Below, piece after piece: positions 34,734-47,275 of a stretch of 64,000 bases of DNA (positions are counted from its first letter, which is position 1; the number at the start of each line of letters is the position of its first letter). This DNA is from Rutidosis leptorrhynchoides (lineage: Eukaryota; Streptophyta; Magnoliopsida; Asterales; Asteraceae). The notes under the pieces are model-generated. The model did no database searches, was not told the origin of the DNA, and was given only the letters and a program-made list of their open reading frames with translations. Both the position numbers and the translations under genes were made by a program. The stretch lies in contig NC_092336.1 in NCBI RefSeq assembly GCF_046630445.1, positions 506,961,001 through 507,025,000 of the forward strand, given 5' to 3'.

Positions 34734-37136
34734 GTAAGTTTTGCATTGCAAATTTCATCAGTTAGATAGTTCTTCAACCCTCAATTTTTTGTCATCTCTT
34801 GATTCTACAACAGGAAGACACTAGGCAGAAATTGGTTGGGTCTGAGAATAAGGTCCGGCAACTTGAAGCGCAGCTTTCTCAACAGCAGCAGGTTTCTTCC
34901 ATTGCTAAACAGGCATGAACTTCTCCTGGAATTGCTTATACCATATACTAGTAATTTACAGGGTTTTATGCTAACTTTTTATAGCGGTGTATGATCATCT
35001 GTTATGTGATTATGCATTTGCAGAAGGTGGAAGAACTTGAGCATGAAACTAGCAGGTTAAAGAAGGAACTTGAAAGCGAAAAGGTAGGGGTTGCTGTACA
35101 ATTATTCCGTGCTATCTGCATATGGTGTTTTTAACCAGCACCATTAAGAACCTTGAATGCGTATATGTGTGTGTTGTACGCGACAAACTGTACTCTACTT
35201 TTGCTCTTTCATTGCTTTCATATGTATCAGATAATACTTTATAACATTTGTTATGAATCGTACTATATAATATATATGTATATGTATACTTAGTATTAAT
35301 TAAATCATAGTGCTTGGGCGGGGTGCTTTAGAGGATACTGTTCGTTGCAGTACCCATTACGATTAAATTGTTTATTTTTTTGTGTTTAGCAGGCAGCTAG
35401 GGAAGAGGCCTGGGCTAAGGTTTCTGATCTTGAACTTCAGATCAATGCTGCAATGCGGGATCTTGAATATGAAAAGCGTAGGCTAAAAGCTGCCCGAGAA
35501 AGGATAATGCTTCGGTAAGAACTCCAAATCTTAGGTTAATTCTATTCTATAGCTAACGTGAACATTTAAGCTCCATACTCCAAATGGCTTCGAGATCTCG
35601 GCCTCCTTCCAAACCGAGATCTCTCCGAGAAAATATGAGATCTGCAACACTGGTAGATACAAATGAATACCATTCTTTTTTGTAATTATCATAATAGTAC
35701 CATCTCATGTGTATCCAAAATTAGTAGAGGTGGCAATTTTGACCCTTTTACTTACGTGTGGACGATTAATGCCTTAAGGGTTTGCTATTGTTTTACCTCT
35801 AATGGTTCTAATGGTTCAAATGGGCAAAAACTATTGCAATAAGGAAACGGTTCAAATGGGCCAAAAATGTAGTTTTGATTCATAATACTTGATCATTTTG
35901 TTCTGGAAGTTATAGATTAATATTGTATTTTGTAATCATATTTGACATCATAATTGTTTTTTAAAGAATTTAAACTTACATAAAAAATTGTTATGGGTGA
36001 ATACAACCGACTCTTCCTATATGCCCATGTTAAATGTATGTTCCTATATCCTTATGCTGGTATTGTCCTTATTCAGAGAGTTCATGGTTGTTTACATTAC
36101 ACGGTTTGCATTCAGGGAAACCCAGCTTCGAGCATTCTATTCAACGACAGAGGACATCTCTAGCTTATTTGCAAAGCAACAAGAACAGTTAAAGTCTATG
36201 CAGAAAACACTAGAAGATGAGGAGAATTATGAGAACTTGTCACTTGATGTTCATCCTAACGTTGATAACCAAAACCAAAACCCGATAGATTTGCTCCGTC
36301 AAAGTAAAGAAGTAATCGGGTCTCAGTGCAGTGGCGGCATGAAAGCTGTAGATCAAGCTCAGACATCGAGTGACGAAGTTAGTGCAACTGAGAATCATGA
36401 TTGTGATGCTCGAAATCAAGAAACTTGTGAAGATACTCAAGAAGCAGAGTTTACTAGTGTTGACCCGTGTGCTAAAGGTCCGTTTGGATCCGATATTGAC
36501 GGAGGGAATACCGCAGCAATTGAAACCGAACAAGTTTTGGACACTGAAACCCAGGGACTTGACCAACATATTGACTTGAACAAGCTAAATGCTGGGGATA
36601 CAATGGCGATAGACGATGAGGAAGAAAGAGTTGAACCCGATGGTAATAATTTACACCAATCAAAGGAGGCTATCGAAGAAGATACAGAAGGTGGAGACAC
36701 CATTAGAACTGCCGACCTGTTAACTTCTGAAGTTGCTGGGAGCTGGGCTTGCAGTACTACTCCTTCGTGCCACGGCGAGAATGAGTCTCCGGGAAGTGGC
36801 GGTGGCGGTGTTGTTGTGGTTTTGCATGATTCTGCTAGTGTAGCAGCTGAAAGCCAAACTGGTGTTGTAAGGAACTCTGAGCATGAAGCACTTACTAAAA
36901 TGATAGGGATTGTAGCCCCAGAGATGCAAGAACAATTTGGTGGTGTTATAGAAAGTGACAGTGAAAAAGGCGTTGAATCTAACTCGGATACAGAAGATTG
37001 TGCCGAGGAGGGTAGTGGTGAATCTGATGGGGTACCCTCGTATAATGACAATAAAGCGAGTGAAGCAATGGACGAGGATGATGATGACGATGAAGCAAGC
37101 TCACAAGATTCTCTAGAAACTGCATCAAATAAATAA
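31678..37136 (+). CDS. FHA-domain, coiled-coil protein (copy C, intact)
   Basis: Thirteen exons: 31678-31980, 32623-32807, 32890-32993, 33089-33169, 33353-33456, 33547-33633, 33727-33929, 34332-34533, 34618-34668, 34814-34912, 35024-35083, 35393-35514, 36116-37136, giving about 873 residues. The FHA domain (~85-195) has its diagnostic residues: G115-R116, S131 and H134 (SQNH), and N165-G166; such domains bind phosphothreonine. A long coiled coil follows (~260-530). The C-terminal ~300 residues are acidic and probably disordered, ending in a Glu/Asp-rich stretch. The layout matches the plant FHA/coiled-coil family that includes Arabidopsis At2g45460 (from memory). Intron 10 appears to use a GC donor (34913). 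Likely nuclear; partners not inferable. Confidence 0.9.
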
Positions 37137-37567
37137 AGGTATGCTTAGTATTGCGAGCTCTATATAATCACTAGATGTCTAGATCTGATAAGATCAAATC
37201 AAACTCGACCAAATCAGACTGACCGCTTTGATTCGTTATGAACTTAATTGGGTTTGCTTGCTTTGCAAAACTAATTGGAACTTGTTCAATTGTTTTGTGC
37301 TGCCTTAGATCCACATATATTTACCGAAATAATTGGTTTTTGTTTAAGGAAAGTTGCAATGGAAAAGAAGTCTATTTAGTCAATTTCTATGATATGTAAA
37401 GTATTTCTGAAATAAACATTGAAGGGTCCAGATTATGAGTCTTAGTCTATAATCAACCAAAGGACCTTTTTACTAAGGGCTATACCAAAAGCTGGGTTCT
37501 ATCTCTGAAATAAACCAACGGACCATTTTACTAGGGACTATACCGATAGCTGGATTCTTCATTTAAT
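37137..37567 (+). other. 3' flank of FHA copy C
   Basis: The first ~300 bases are shared with the spacer after copy B. Contains repeated CTATACC...GCTGG...TTCT phrases near 37490 and 37540. No coding signal. Confidence 0.5.
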
Positions 37568-37581
37568 TTTTAAACTTATAA

Positions 37582-37752
37582 CCATCAGAAGGTAGCCCAA
37601 TGGTTGGGGCCATATGAAATCCTTGCAAGAGGTCTCATGTTCGAATATTGGGGTGGCCAGGGAAGGGTTGGTAACAGCCAGGGAGTAATCCTCTTACAAT
37701 ATAGTATGGGGTTGGATTACATGTAAACCCGAACAGGGAAAACCTTAGAACG
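37582..37752 (+). mobile_element. tRNA-derived SINE with 14-bp target duplication
   Basis: 171 bases with an A-box-like GTAGCCCAATGGTTGG and a B-box-like TGTTCGAATATTGG, ending GGAAAACCTTAGAACG without poly-A. Flanked by 14-bp copies of TTTTAAACTTATAA at 37568-37581 and 37753-37766. A different family from the SINE at 16763. Confidence 0.82.
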
Positions 37753-37766
37753 TTTTAAACTTATAA

Positions 37767-38460
37767 TATAGATTCTTAAAAGTTTTTCTGGGAGCGTGTT
37801 CCATACGATATTTATGACTAAAAGTAGGAATCGGGTTTCCGTCGTTATCATAACTTGAAAGTACTTCCTGGACAGTATCAACATAACATAAAGTACTAAC
37901 CGTTAACGTTAAATGCTCTCTTTTAGCTATAGTAACAATACTGTAAACCCTGCCATAAAGCTGAACCGAGCTGGCCTGTGTCTTGATTCGGTTTGAAGGT
38001 TCTTATTTGTTGTTTTGGGTGTTAAAATTGGAATACGTATGGTATTATGATGTTACTCATTATTCACCAATATATGTTGTGCAATGTGATAGACATGATG
38101 AATCAACAGAATGAAGCTACAAGAGACAAGAACTATAGGAAGCTTATGAAGTCACAAGAGACGTTTGTTCGTGTACTCTGTTACAATTGAGATGTCGACT
38201 TTATACCCTTGTATTGTGATTAATCAGTATTATATGTAATCTGTTTGCTCGTAAATACTACAGTAGTAAATTTTAGGGAAATTTAGTTTCTAGGAATATT
38301 AGATGGGCTCTTGTTGCTTGTGTACAAAAAGAAAATTTCCCTTGAATGATGTCACATACACATTGAAATGATTCTGAACTTTATAAACGGCAAATTGGGT
38401 ATTCAATCATCACCTGTATTATTGTACTTGGTTTATGGACAAACTGTGCCACAGCAAGGG
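37767..38460. other. Spacer without a supported gene
   Basis: No long frame or repeat recognised on either strand. Confidence 0.4.
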
Positions 38461-38610
38461 TTAAGAACTGGCCGTAAACACATTTAACTTTGGATCGAAA
38501 TGATAGCCAGGTACATCCGGTTCAACGGCTGAAGCAAGAGCGTTATCAATGGGAAAGGATAGTAACTTTGCAATCGCTTGATCATCGTCGTCGGCGGCGG
38601 CGGGGATCAT
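38461..38610 (-). CDS. Short hypothetical frame, 49 codons
   Basis: From the ATG at 38610 it encodes MIPAAADDDDQAIAKLL..., ending VPGYHFDPKLNVFTASS. The frame stays open upstream of that ATG for 22 codons without another ATG. Codon composition is more gene-like than the surroundings, and an acidic run (DDDD) and PGYHFDPKL are notable, but I do not recognise a family. It may be a last exon or a pseudogene fragment. Confidence 0.25.
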   Translation of the reverse strand: MIPAAADDDDQAIAKLLSFPIDNALASAVEPDVPGYHFDPKLNVFTASS

Positions 38611-39007
38611 TTTAAAAGCAATCTCTTTATTCGTCGAACAGAGATAATGAGGACTTTCTCTATTTAAGTGTTTCACTCAGTGGAGATATGACTTTTCTTT
38701 ATTTTAGGATAAAGGAATGATTGTTTACATCTCACCACTCCCATAACCCACACATGTGAGATTGGTTTTCGTTGTTGTGTCGTGTGTTGTTGTTATATCC
38801 GTACCTATATCTATTAATATTACAAATTATTATATATCGATATCCATTGTATAGAGTCGGATAATGATATTCTTTCATTTTTTTATTAAAAAATTGTTGA
38901 ACATTTTTTTCTTGTTGTTTCTTGTTTTACGCGGCTCACAAAGACAAGTAGGTAGGCCACTAGGGTGGTGACTGGGTTGCGCCGGCGTTAGCTCTAATAT
39001 GCAATGA

Positions 39008-39577
39008 TAGGGGTGTGCACCATTTAGTATCAAACCCAATAAACCGAATATCGAATCGAATCCGAAAAAAAAAAAAAAAAACAAACCGAATTTTTAAAAC
39101 GGTTTTCGAATCGATCGAATCCGAAACCGAATTCGTAATTCGATTTTTGGTTTGGTTTTTGGTTTTGAAAATTTTAAATTTGGTTAACCGAAAACCGAAT
39201 TAAAATTAATTACATTTTAAAACATATTTATAGTTATAATATTTATATATTTATATTATATTTGATGTATTATTACATTTTTTATTAAACAATAAACATG
39301 TTATATGCCCTATATACTTAAATTAATTTCACAACCGTTATTCCTAATTTATACGTAGGTTTATGCTGGTCAGAATTTTTATTTTTAGTGATTTTTGGTT
39401 TTAACCGAAACCAAACCGAAATCAAATTCGGTTTTCGGTTCCATTTTGGTTATGGTTTTGATATTTAAATGGTTTCGGTTTGGTTTTTGGTTTTGATTTT
39501 ATAAGTTTCAAAACCGAAAAAACCGAACCGAATAAACCGAACCAAAAAATCAAAAACCGAACCGATGAACACCTCTA
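39008..39577. mobile_element. hAT-type MITE-like element rich in AACCGAA repeats
   Basis: Ends TAGGGGTGTGCACC and its near inverted copy (TGAACACCTCTA), flanked by related 8-bp sequences TGCAATGA and GTCAATGA (6 of 8 equal). The interior is a mosaic of AACCGAA and its reverse complement TTCGGTT, forming a loose hairpin. Non-coding. Confidence 0.65.
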
Positions 39578-40198
39578 GTCAATGACATTGTGTTTATTTA
39601 CGCAAGATACACTCATTTACTAACCTTCAGTGCAGGGCCGTTTCATTACTTTTGAAGGCCCTGCGCGAGATATAAAATGGGCCCTAAAAAAAATTAAAAT
39701 TTTCAACATCATCATCATTATGATATATCAAATGCCGCAGTTTTCGTGTCCGTTTAATATAAATCAGTGATCACATGCCCCCATTTTTTTTATCTTGTTT
39801 TATAAAACGGTCATTTTGTCAAAATTTTGAGCCTTTCAAAATTTTGAGCCCTGTGCGATTGCGCCACTCGCACACCCTCTGAGACGCCTCTGCTTCCGTG
39901 TGAACGCCCCCATTAGGGGTGTTCAGGCATTCTCCAGCTAAGGATGTTTACGCGTTCTTCAGTTACGATGGTCTAAGCGAGACATTTTTAATGCATTTAA
40001 GCAAAAAAGATGGAGCTTTACGAAATAGGTGCAACACGTGTATTCCAAGTGGTATTCAAGAAACCGGCATATTCAAAAAATTTAACGAATACGTGCTACA
40101 CATTCTTCTTAGATCTTATATTACTATACATATTGACCTAAAGTTGCTAGTTTGCAACTAAGATAAGTGGCTCGACTTATTTTAAACCGTAAAAGTAA
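39578..40198. other. Spacer with degraded repeat sequence
   Basis: Contains a GGGCC-flanked segment (39634-39690) and a repeated AATTTTGAGCC phrase near 39820-39850. The short plus-strand frame at 39919 starts at GTG and has no family signature. Confidence 0.35.
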
Positions 40199-40262
40199 CA
40201 ATAAATATAAATATAAATATAAATATAAATATAAATATAAATATAAATATAAATATAAATAT
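40199..40262. repeat. ATAAAT hexanucleotide tandem repeat
   Basis: About ten perfect tandem copies of a 6-base unit, 150 bases from the Copia LTR. Confidence 0.95.
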
Positions 40263-40417
40263 ACAGTATATACGAGTATATCATAATAAAATGACATGTA
40301 GTCTGGACGTTAATTAATCTCTGGAGACTAATTTGTAATTTGAAAAAAAGTCACGTGGATTATAATTAACTAATATCCTTTGGCTCATTTTTGTCACCAA
40401 CGAATCAATATACTTTA

Positions 40418-40786
40418 TGTTATAATTCAGTAGGCTTATAACTACCTTTAGTGGTTTGATTCTTGATGTTATAATTCAGTAGGCTTATAACTACCTTTAG
40501 TGGTTTGATTCTTGATGTTATAATTCAGTAGGCTTATAACTACCTTTAGTGATTTGATTCTTGATTTAGAATACTAATAATGAATTGTAAGAACAAAGAT
40601 GATAATGGAGAGAAAGAAAGAAACACTTTGTAAGTGTGAGAAATGGTGCAAGTTTAATGCTTGCATTCATGAGTATTTATAGCCTAAAATCTCAATATAA
40701 AAATACATACTTTGTGTACCAAAATTGACTATATGTATACACCAAAATTGACTATCCATATCTATATTATTATTATTATTATAACA
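40418..40786 (-). repeat. 3' LTR of the young Copia element
   Basis: Same 369 bases as the 5' LTR, including the triple 49-base unit; no difference was found by eye. Confidence 0.93.
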
Positions 40787-40947
40787 CTCCCCCTTGGATA
40801 GCAATTTTATTTTGTTGAAGATCAACTATAAATTACTGCCTCGTTAAAAACCTTGCTAAAGAAAACCCAGTGGGAAAAAACTTTAGCTAAGGGAAAAAGA
40901 GTGCAGCATGGAGTTGACTCCCCCTCAAGTAGACATCGCTTCACCTG

Positions 40948-43900
40948 TTACATCTTTTGAACATGTCTCATGCCAATGTTATGAACGTGTGTTCTGAAAA
41001 TAGCAGTTGGAAGTGCTTTCGTGAAAAGATCAGCAGAGTTTTTGCTAGATTGCACATATCTCATTTCAATCTGGTTGTCCTTAATGAGATTTTGAGTGTA
41101 TGAGAAGAATCTAGGTGGTATGTGTTTTGTTCGGTCACTTTTGATATACCCTTCTTTCATCTGTGCTATGCAAGCTGCATTATCTTCATAGATAGTTGTT
41201 GGACTTTTATCGCGTTCTAGTCCACAAGAATCAGTAATGAGTTGTGTCATTGATCTCAACCAAAAACATTCTCGAGTAGCTTCATGTAATGCAATCACTT
41301 CGGCATGATTTGACGATGTAGCAACAAGTGTTTGTTTTTGAGAACGCCATGATATTGCAGTACCTCCATTTAGGAATACATATCCAGTTTGAGATTTAGC
41401 TTTATGTGGATCAGATAAATAACCTGCATCTGCATAACCAACCAAATCTTGTTTTGATTCGTTAGAATAAAATAATCCTAAATCAGTAGTTCCTCGAAGG
41501 TATCGAAATATGTGTTTGATCCCATTCCAGTGTCTTTTGGTAGGAGCAGAGCTGAACCTTGCCAACAAATTAACTGCAAAAGAAATGTCAGGTCTTGTAC
41601 AATTTGTAAGATACATAAGAGCTCCAATTGCACTAAGATATGGTACTTCTGGTCCAAGAATGTCTTCTTGATCTTCACATGGACGAAATGGATCAGCTTC
41701 AACATTGAGTGATCTAACAACCATAGGAGTACTTAATGGTTTTGCCTTGTCCATATTGAAACGTTTCAAAATCTTTTCAGTATATGTTGTTTGATGTACA
41801 AGTAAACCATTAGGCATATGCTCAATTTGTAAACCAAGGCAATACTTGGTTTTTCCGAGATCTTTCATTTCAAATTCTTTCTTTAGAAGTTGAATGGCTT
41901 CATGGATCTCTTTATTTGTACCTATGATGTTAAGATCATCAACATAAACAGCTATGATCACATATCCGGATGTTGTTTTCTTAATGAAAACACAAGGGCA
42001 AGTAAGATTATTTGTATACCCTTTGCTTATCAAGTAATCACTCAATCGGTTATACCACATACGTCCCGATTGTTTTAACCCATATAAAGATCTTTGTAAT
42101 TTAATCGAATACATTTCTTTGGGTTTTGCATTTGATGCTTCTGGTACCTTAAATCCTTCAGGTATCTTCATATATATATCACTATCAAGTGATCCATATA
42201 GATAAGCAGTCACAACATCCATGAGATGCATTTCTAAATTTTTAGAAACTGCCAGACTGATTAAGTACCTAAAAGTAATTGCATCCATAACAGGAGAATA
42301 AGTTTCTTCATAATCAATTCCCGGTCTTTGAGAAAAACCTTGAGCTACAAGTCTAGCTTTATACCTTGTAACTTCATTTTTCTCATTTCTTTTTCGGACA
42401 AAAATCTATCTGTATCCTACAGGTTTCACATCTTTAGGAGTGAGAATGATGGATCCGAAAACTTTTCTTTTATTGAGTGATTCTAATTCAGCTCGTATTG
42501 CTTCTTTCCATTGAGCCCAATCATGTCTATTTTGACATTCAACCATAGATGTTGGTTCTGGATCATCATCATTATTCATGATGTCATATGCAACATTAAA
42601 TGAAAATTTCTCATCAAGATTTTTCATTTCATTTCGGTTCCATAATATTTTTGAATATGCATAATTGATTGCAATTTCTGTATTGATATCATCAATCTCC
42701 TCTGCAGTAGGAGTACTGATTTGTGGTTCTTCTTGAACACTTTCTTTTACTTCATTATCAGCTGATTTTCTTTTTCGAGGATTTTTATCCTTTGAACCGA
42801 TTGGTCTTCCACGTTTCTGACGTGGCAAAGATTCATGAGTGACGTTATTGCCAGCTTTTGGAATTTCAATTCGAGCTGGAGTATTTACTGCTGGTATATA
42901 TGATTTTGTCACCGTTTTTGTATCTGTAAATGCATCAGGCAATTGATTTGCAAGTTCTTGTATATGCATTATCTTTTGAACTTCTGTCTCGCATTCTTTT
43001 GTGCGAGGATCAAGATACTTTAATTGAGGTTCACACCATGAAACATCATTTTCTTTATTTTTCATTTCTCCCCCTAATCTAGGGAACAATGTTTCATTAA
43101 AATGACAATCAGCAAAACGTGCTGTAAAAACGTCACCTGTCATAGGTTCAATATACCTTAATATTGAAGATGTTTCATATCCAACATATATTCCCAACCT
43201 CCTTTGAGGACCCATTTTTGTACGTTGTGGTGTCGCAATTGGAACATACACTGCACAACCAAATGTTCTAAGATGGGAAATATTTGGCTCTTGACCAAAA
43301 GCAAGTTGTAGGGGGGAATATTTATGACTTGCACTTGGTCTGATGCGAATCAATGCAGCAGCATGTAAAATTGCATGACCCCATATAGATACAGGGAGTT
43401 TTGTTCTCATTATCAATGGTCTAGCGATTAACTGTAAACGTTTAATCAATGACTCGGCTAAACCATTTTGTGTATGCACATGAGCAACAGAATGTTCAAC
43501 AACAATTCCTATAGACATGCAATAGTCATTAAATGCTTGAGATGTAAATTCACCAGCATTATCAAGTCTCACCCTTTTAATGGTGTAATCAGGAAAATGA
43601 GCTCTCAATTTAATAATTTGGGCAAGAAATTTTGCAAATGCCACATTACGGCTTGATAACAGACAAACATGAGACCATCTGCTAGATGCGTCTATTAGAA
43701 CCATGAAATATCTAAATGGTCCACATGGTGGATGAATTGGTCCACATATATCACCTTGAATTCTTTCAAGAAACATTGGTGATTCTTTCTCAACCTTAAG
43801 TGGTGAGGGTCTAGTTATCAATTTTCCAAGAGAGCAAGATGTACATGGAACCATTGTATCATGATGGATTTTTCTATCCTTTAGTGGATGTCCATGAGTA

Positions 43901-44499
43901 CATTCAATAATCCTTTTCATCATTGTTGATCCTGGATGGCCTAATCTGTTATGCCATAAACTGAATACACCAGGATCAATATATTTTTCGTTAACTACCA
44001 TATGTATTTCTGGTACATTTATATGTGTATAATGTAATCCAGAACTAAGTCTTGGCAGTTTTTCAACCATATGACTCTTGTCAGTGATACTTAAATATTT
44101 CTCATTTTCTGTTGTCACTGACTGATAATCATACCCGTTAAGGTATATGTCGGAGAAACTCAATAAATTTCTGCTTGACTTGGGAGAAAATAAGGCATCA
44201 TTTATTAAAAATTTTGTACCATTTGGTAGTATGAAATTTGCCTTTCCTATACCTTTTATCAAGTTAGCAGGTCCTGATATTGTATGTATAGTTCCTTCCG
44301 TTGGTTTTAGATCAATAAAATATTTCTCGGATTTAAGTATAGTGTGTGTAGTTCCACTGTCTGCTATACAGAGATCTCCACCACTTGATTGATGTTGTAT
44401 TCCAGCAAAATTCATATTGAACTTCATATATAAGAAATAAATAGTGAGTACATTAATATTACACAATATTTTAAACGCAAATAGATAGTACTGAAACAT
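40948..44499 (-). CDS. pol region of the young Copia element
   Basis: In element order: an aspartic-protease-like site (CIADSGTTHTIL), GAG-pre-integrase (LWHNRLGHPGSTMMKRII), integrase core (GDICGPIHPPCGPFRYF, then NGLAESLIKR), reverse transcriptase with YVDDL near 41940, and RNase H (SSNHAEVIALHEATRECFWLR). Given as one block because it is a fossil with about one or two breaks. Confidence 0.9.
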
Positions 44500-44562
44500 T
44501 TAGCAAACATAATGACAAAGACAGACGATATTAAATCGTTTATTTTTCAAAAGACACACAAT

Positions 44563-45597
44563 TTAAACATTCAAGAAATCTTCATATAAATCAGATGGTT
44601 TCTCAGTGACTGTTGGATCAATATTATCCACAAAATTTACTTCCTTTTCTTTACCTTTCAGCGAATCCTGATACATCTTAACAAGATGTTTAGATGTTCG
44701 GCAAGTATTAGCCCAGTGGCCCATTCTACCACATCTGTAGCAAGATTCTTCAGAATTTTTAGAAGAATTTTCTTCAACATCTTGTTTAATGGGCTTGTTT
44801 TGTGGTTGATATTTATATTTTCGTGGATTACTATTTCTTTGACCACCACGGCCACGACCACGACCACGTCCACGCCCATTACCATTACCATAAGGATGCT
44901 TTCTACCATAGTTATGGCTTTTGGCATGATGATGGTGATGGTTATTATAACCACGACCTTGCCCGCGTCCTTGTCCCTGTTTATAATTATTTGCAGTATT
45001 TGCTTCAGGGATTGCAAGTGTACCAGTAGGACGGGATTGCTGATTTTTCATTAATAGCTCATCATTTTGCTCTGCAACTAAGAGATATGAATTAAGTTCA
45101 GGATATGTTTTGAACTTTAGCATTCTCAAATTTCTTTGCACTGTGATGTTTGCAGCATTCATTGTGGAGAAAGTTTTCTCCATCATGTCTGCATCACTAA
45201 TTTCATGTCCACAGAATTTAAGTTGTGAACATGTATTATACAGAGCTGAGCTGTATTCATTTACTTTCTTAAAGTCTTGGAACCTTAATATTCTCCATTG
45301 TTCCATAGCAGCTGGAAGTAAAATTTCTCTTTGATTATTGAATCTGCTTTTGAGACCTTCCCATAAAACATGGGGATCTTCTACAGTCACATAATTATTT
45401 TGTAAGCATTCATCAATATGTTGATGAATAAAGCAACATGCCGTTGCTTGTTCTTTTTCAGAACAAGTGTTGTTTTCATTTATGGCTTCAAGAATGCCCA
45501 TTGATTTAAGATGCATTTTTACTTTTATAACCCATGACATGTAGTTGTTTCCAGTTGATTCTAAAGGAGTAAATTTAAGCTTTTTCAGATTCGACAT
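44563..45597 (-). CDS. gag of the young Copia element
   Basis: 344 codons starting MSNLKKLKFTPLESTGNNYM. The N-terminal two thirds match the Copia gag (UBN2-type) domain. An Arg/Gly-rich stretch (GRGRGRGRGRGG, about residue 245) and His-rich run precede a CX2CX4HX4C zinc knuckle (CYRCGRMGHWANTC). It binds and packages element RNA. Confidence 0.9.
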   Translation of the reverse strand: MSNLKKLKFTPLESTGNNYMSWVIKVKMHLKSMGILEAINENNTCSEKEQATACCFIHQHIDECLQNNYVTVEDPHVLWEGLKSRFNNQREILLPAAMEQWRILRFQDFKKVNEYSSALYNTCSQLKFCGHEISDADMMEKTFSTMNAANITVQRNLRMLKFKTYPELNSYLLVAEQNDELLMKNQQSRPTGTLAIPEANTANNYKQGQGRGQGRGYNNHHHHHAKSHNYGRKHPYGNGNGRGRGRGRGRGGQRNSNPRKYKYQPQNKPIKQDVEENSSKNSEESCYRCGRMGHWANTCRTSKHLVKMYQDSLKGKEKEVNFVDNIDPTVTEKPSDLYEDFLNV

Positions 45598-45689
45598 TTT
45601 CTATTAAAACAAACAACATGATAAATTATAGTCACTTTATATTCATAAGTATATAAACATTAAACATAAATTTAATATAACATAAATGA

Positions 45690-46075
45690 TAAGTAGGTGA
45701 CAGTGTCGACCATATGTAAGCAATCATTAATAAATGTTATATAACATAAATATAAATATTAGAAAACATAAATGATAATTAGGCGACAGTGTCGGCCATA
45801 TAAATGTTAGATAATAGAAATATAAATGTTAGTAACATAAATGATAATTAGGCGACAGTGTCGGCCATATAAATGTTAGATAATGAAAATATAAATGTTA
45901 GTAACATAAATGATAATTAGGCGACAGTGTCGGCCATATAAATGTTAGATAATGAAAATATAAATGTTAGTAACATAAATGATAATTAGACGACAGTGTC
46001 GACCATATATTATTCAGGTGGTATAACCGACCATATATCATTTAGGTGGCAGAGCCAACCATAATTAGTATTAAG
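45690..46075. repeat. Tandem ~70-bp repeats in the Copia leader
   Basis: A unit containing CATAAATGATAATTAGGCGACAGTGTCGGCCATA recurs about five times between the LTR and gag, with GRCGACAGTGTCGRCC forming a short palindromic core in each copy. Confidence 0.85.
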
Positions 46076-46093
46076 ATTATCGTGCTGATAACG

Positions 46094-46462
46094 TGTTATA
46101 ATTCAGTAGGCTTATAACTACCTTTAGTGGTTTGATTCTTGATGTTATAATTCAGTAGGCTTATAACTACCTTTAGTGGTTTGATTCTTGATGTTATAAT
46201 TCAGTAGGCTTATAACTACCTTTAGTGATTTGATTCTTGATTTAGAATACTAATAATGAATTGTAAGAACAAAGATGATAATGGAGAGAAAGAAAGAAAC
46301 ACTTTGTAAGTGTGAGAAATGGTGCAAGTTTAATGCTTGCATTCATGAGTATTTATAGCCTAAAATCTCAATATAAAAATACATACTTTGTGTACCAAAA
46401 TTGACTATATGTATACACCAAAATTGACTATCCATATCTATATTATTATTATTATTATAACA
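46094..46462 (-). repeat. 5' LTR of the young Copia element
   Basis: Runs TGTTATAATAATA to TGAATTATAACA on the minus strand. Inside, a ~49-base unit (GTTATAATTCAGTAGGC...) is repeated three times in tandem, the third copy differing slightly. TATAAATACTC lies on the minus strand near 46350. Confidence 0.93.
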
Positions 46463-46467
46463 CTTTA

Positions 46468-46825
46468 CACATTTCTCCAAGTTAGATCTTGATTCCATTA
46501 TCACTTGACTGATTCAACGTTGCATATCTACTAGCTAGTTAATTGAAAAACATGTTTAGTCTATATAATTTGTTGATAATATTAATCTTATCAACAATCA
46601 TTTTGGTTAATCGGGATTTATATACTAGAAAGCAATAGTTATCGAATTACACTCAATGGCGAGATTGAAAAGTGCAGAGTGCACGCTCGCGGGATAACTC
46701 AATAATGTTATGAGGATTGCGGCATTAACCTGGTTAAATTATAGTCAATTTAGAAAAAGGTGTGAACGAAGAGTTGCACATTTCCGTTGAAAGGTTGTGT
46801 TATTTCATTGCACCTTTTCAGTTTA

Positions 46826-46865
<40 letters not shown>

Positions 46866-47275
46866 ATTGGAGTTTGCTTGTATAAGAACATAAAAAAAGC
46901 ATTCTCTCATATATTTTGAATTTGTATCTTCTTGTCTGGATGCAAATCTCGTTCTTGTTTTATCCCAGTAAGAATTTAGTGATATCTGAAGTTTTTGAGG
47001 TCGAAATACTTAATTAAAGTGATTACAAAATTCAAGAATCAAATTCATAATCAACTCAAACCCAGATTTCTAACATAGTTGACATATACTCTAAATATTT
47101 GAACCAAATATATGAATAATGTTAACTAGAAGCCTACAACTCGTACATTTATTTTCTAGTTAAGCTCTCAATATATCAATATAACATTAAATCAAGCTAA
47201 AGTTGACAATGTTGATGTTTGTAATGAACATTCATAACTCAATGATGATAATTTAACGTTTGCGGAAAAATTGAC
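46468..47275. other. AT-rich spacer
   Basis: Holds a TA microsatellite at 46826-46864. No gene recognised. Confidence 0.45.

Larger units (their letters stand above)
40418..46462 (-). mobile_element. Young, nearly whole Copia LTR retrotransposon
   Basis: Two 369-bp LTRs that look identical by eye, a perfect 5-bp CTTTA target duplication at 40413-40417 and 46463-46467, a purine-rich tract (AAGGGGGAG on the minus strand) next to the 3' LTR, gag with a zinc knuckle, and pol in Copia order. Identical LTRs imply a very recent insertion. It looks nearly whole, with about one or two breaks in pol. The lineage within Copia was not settled. Confidence 0.93.

Noticed and set aside
36240-37051. Long antisense frames across the last exon of FHA copy C (also 29799-30484 in copy B)
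   Set aside because: Shadows of the sense acidic coding region; Ser-rich mirror composition and no domain.
39919-40161. 80-codon plus-strand frame
   Set aside because: Starts at GTG, lies in degraded repeat DNA and has no recognisable motif.
44686-45054. Plus-strand frames rich in Thr or His
   Set aside because: Shadows of the Arg/Gly/His-rich part of the Copia gag.
45690-46075. CRISPR-like regularly spaced repeats
   Set aside because: Units are contiguous ~70-bp tandem repeats without unique spacers, inside a plant retroelement leader.
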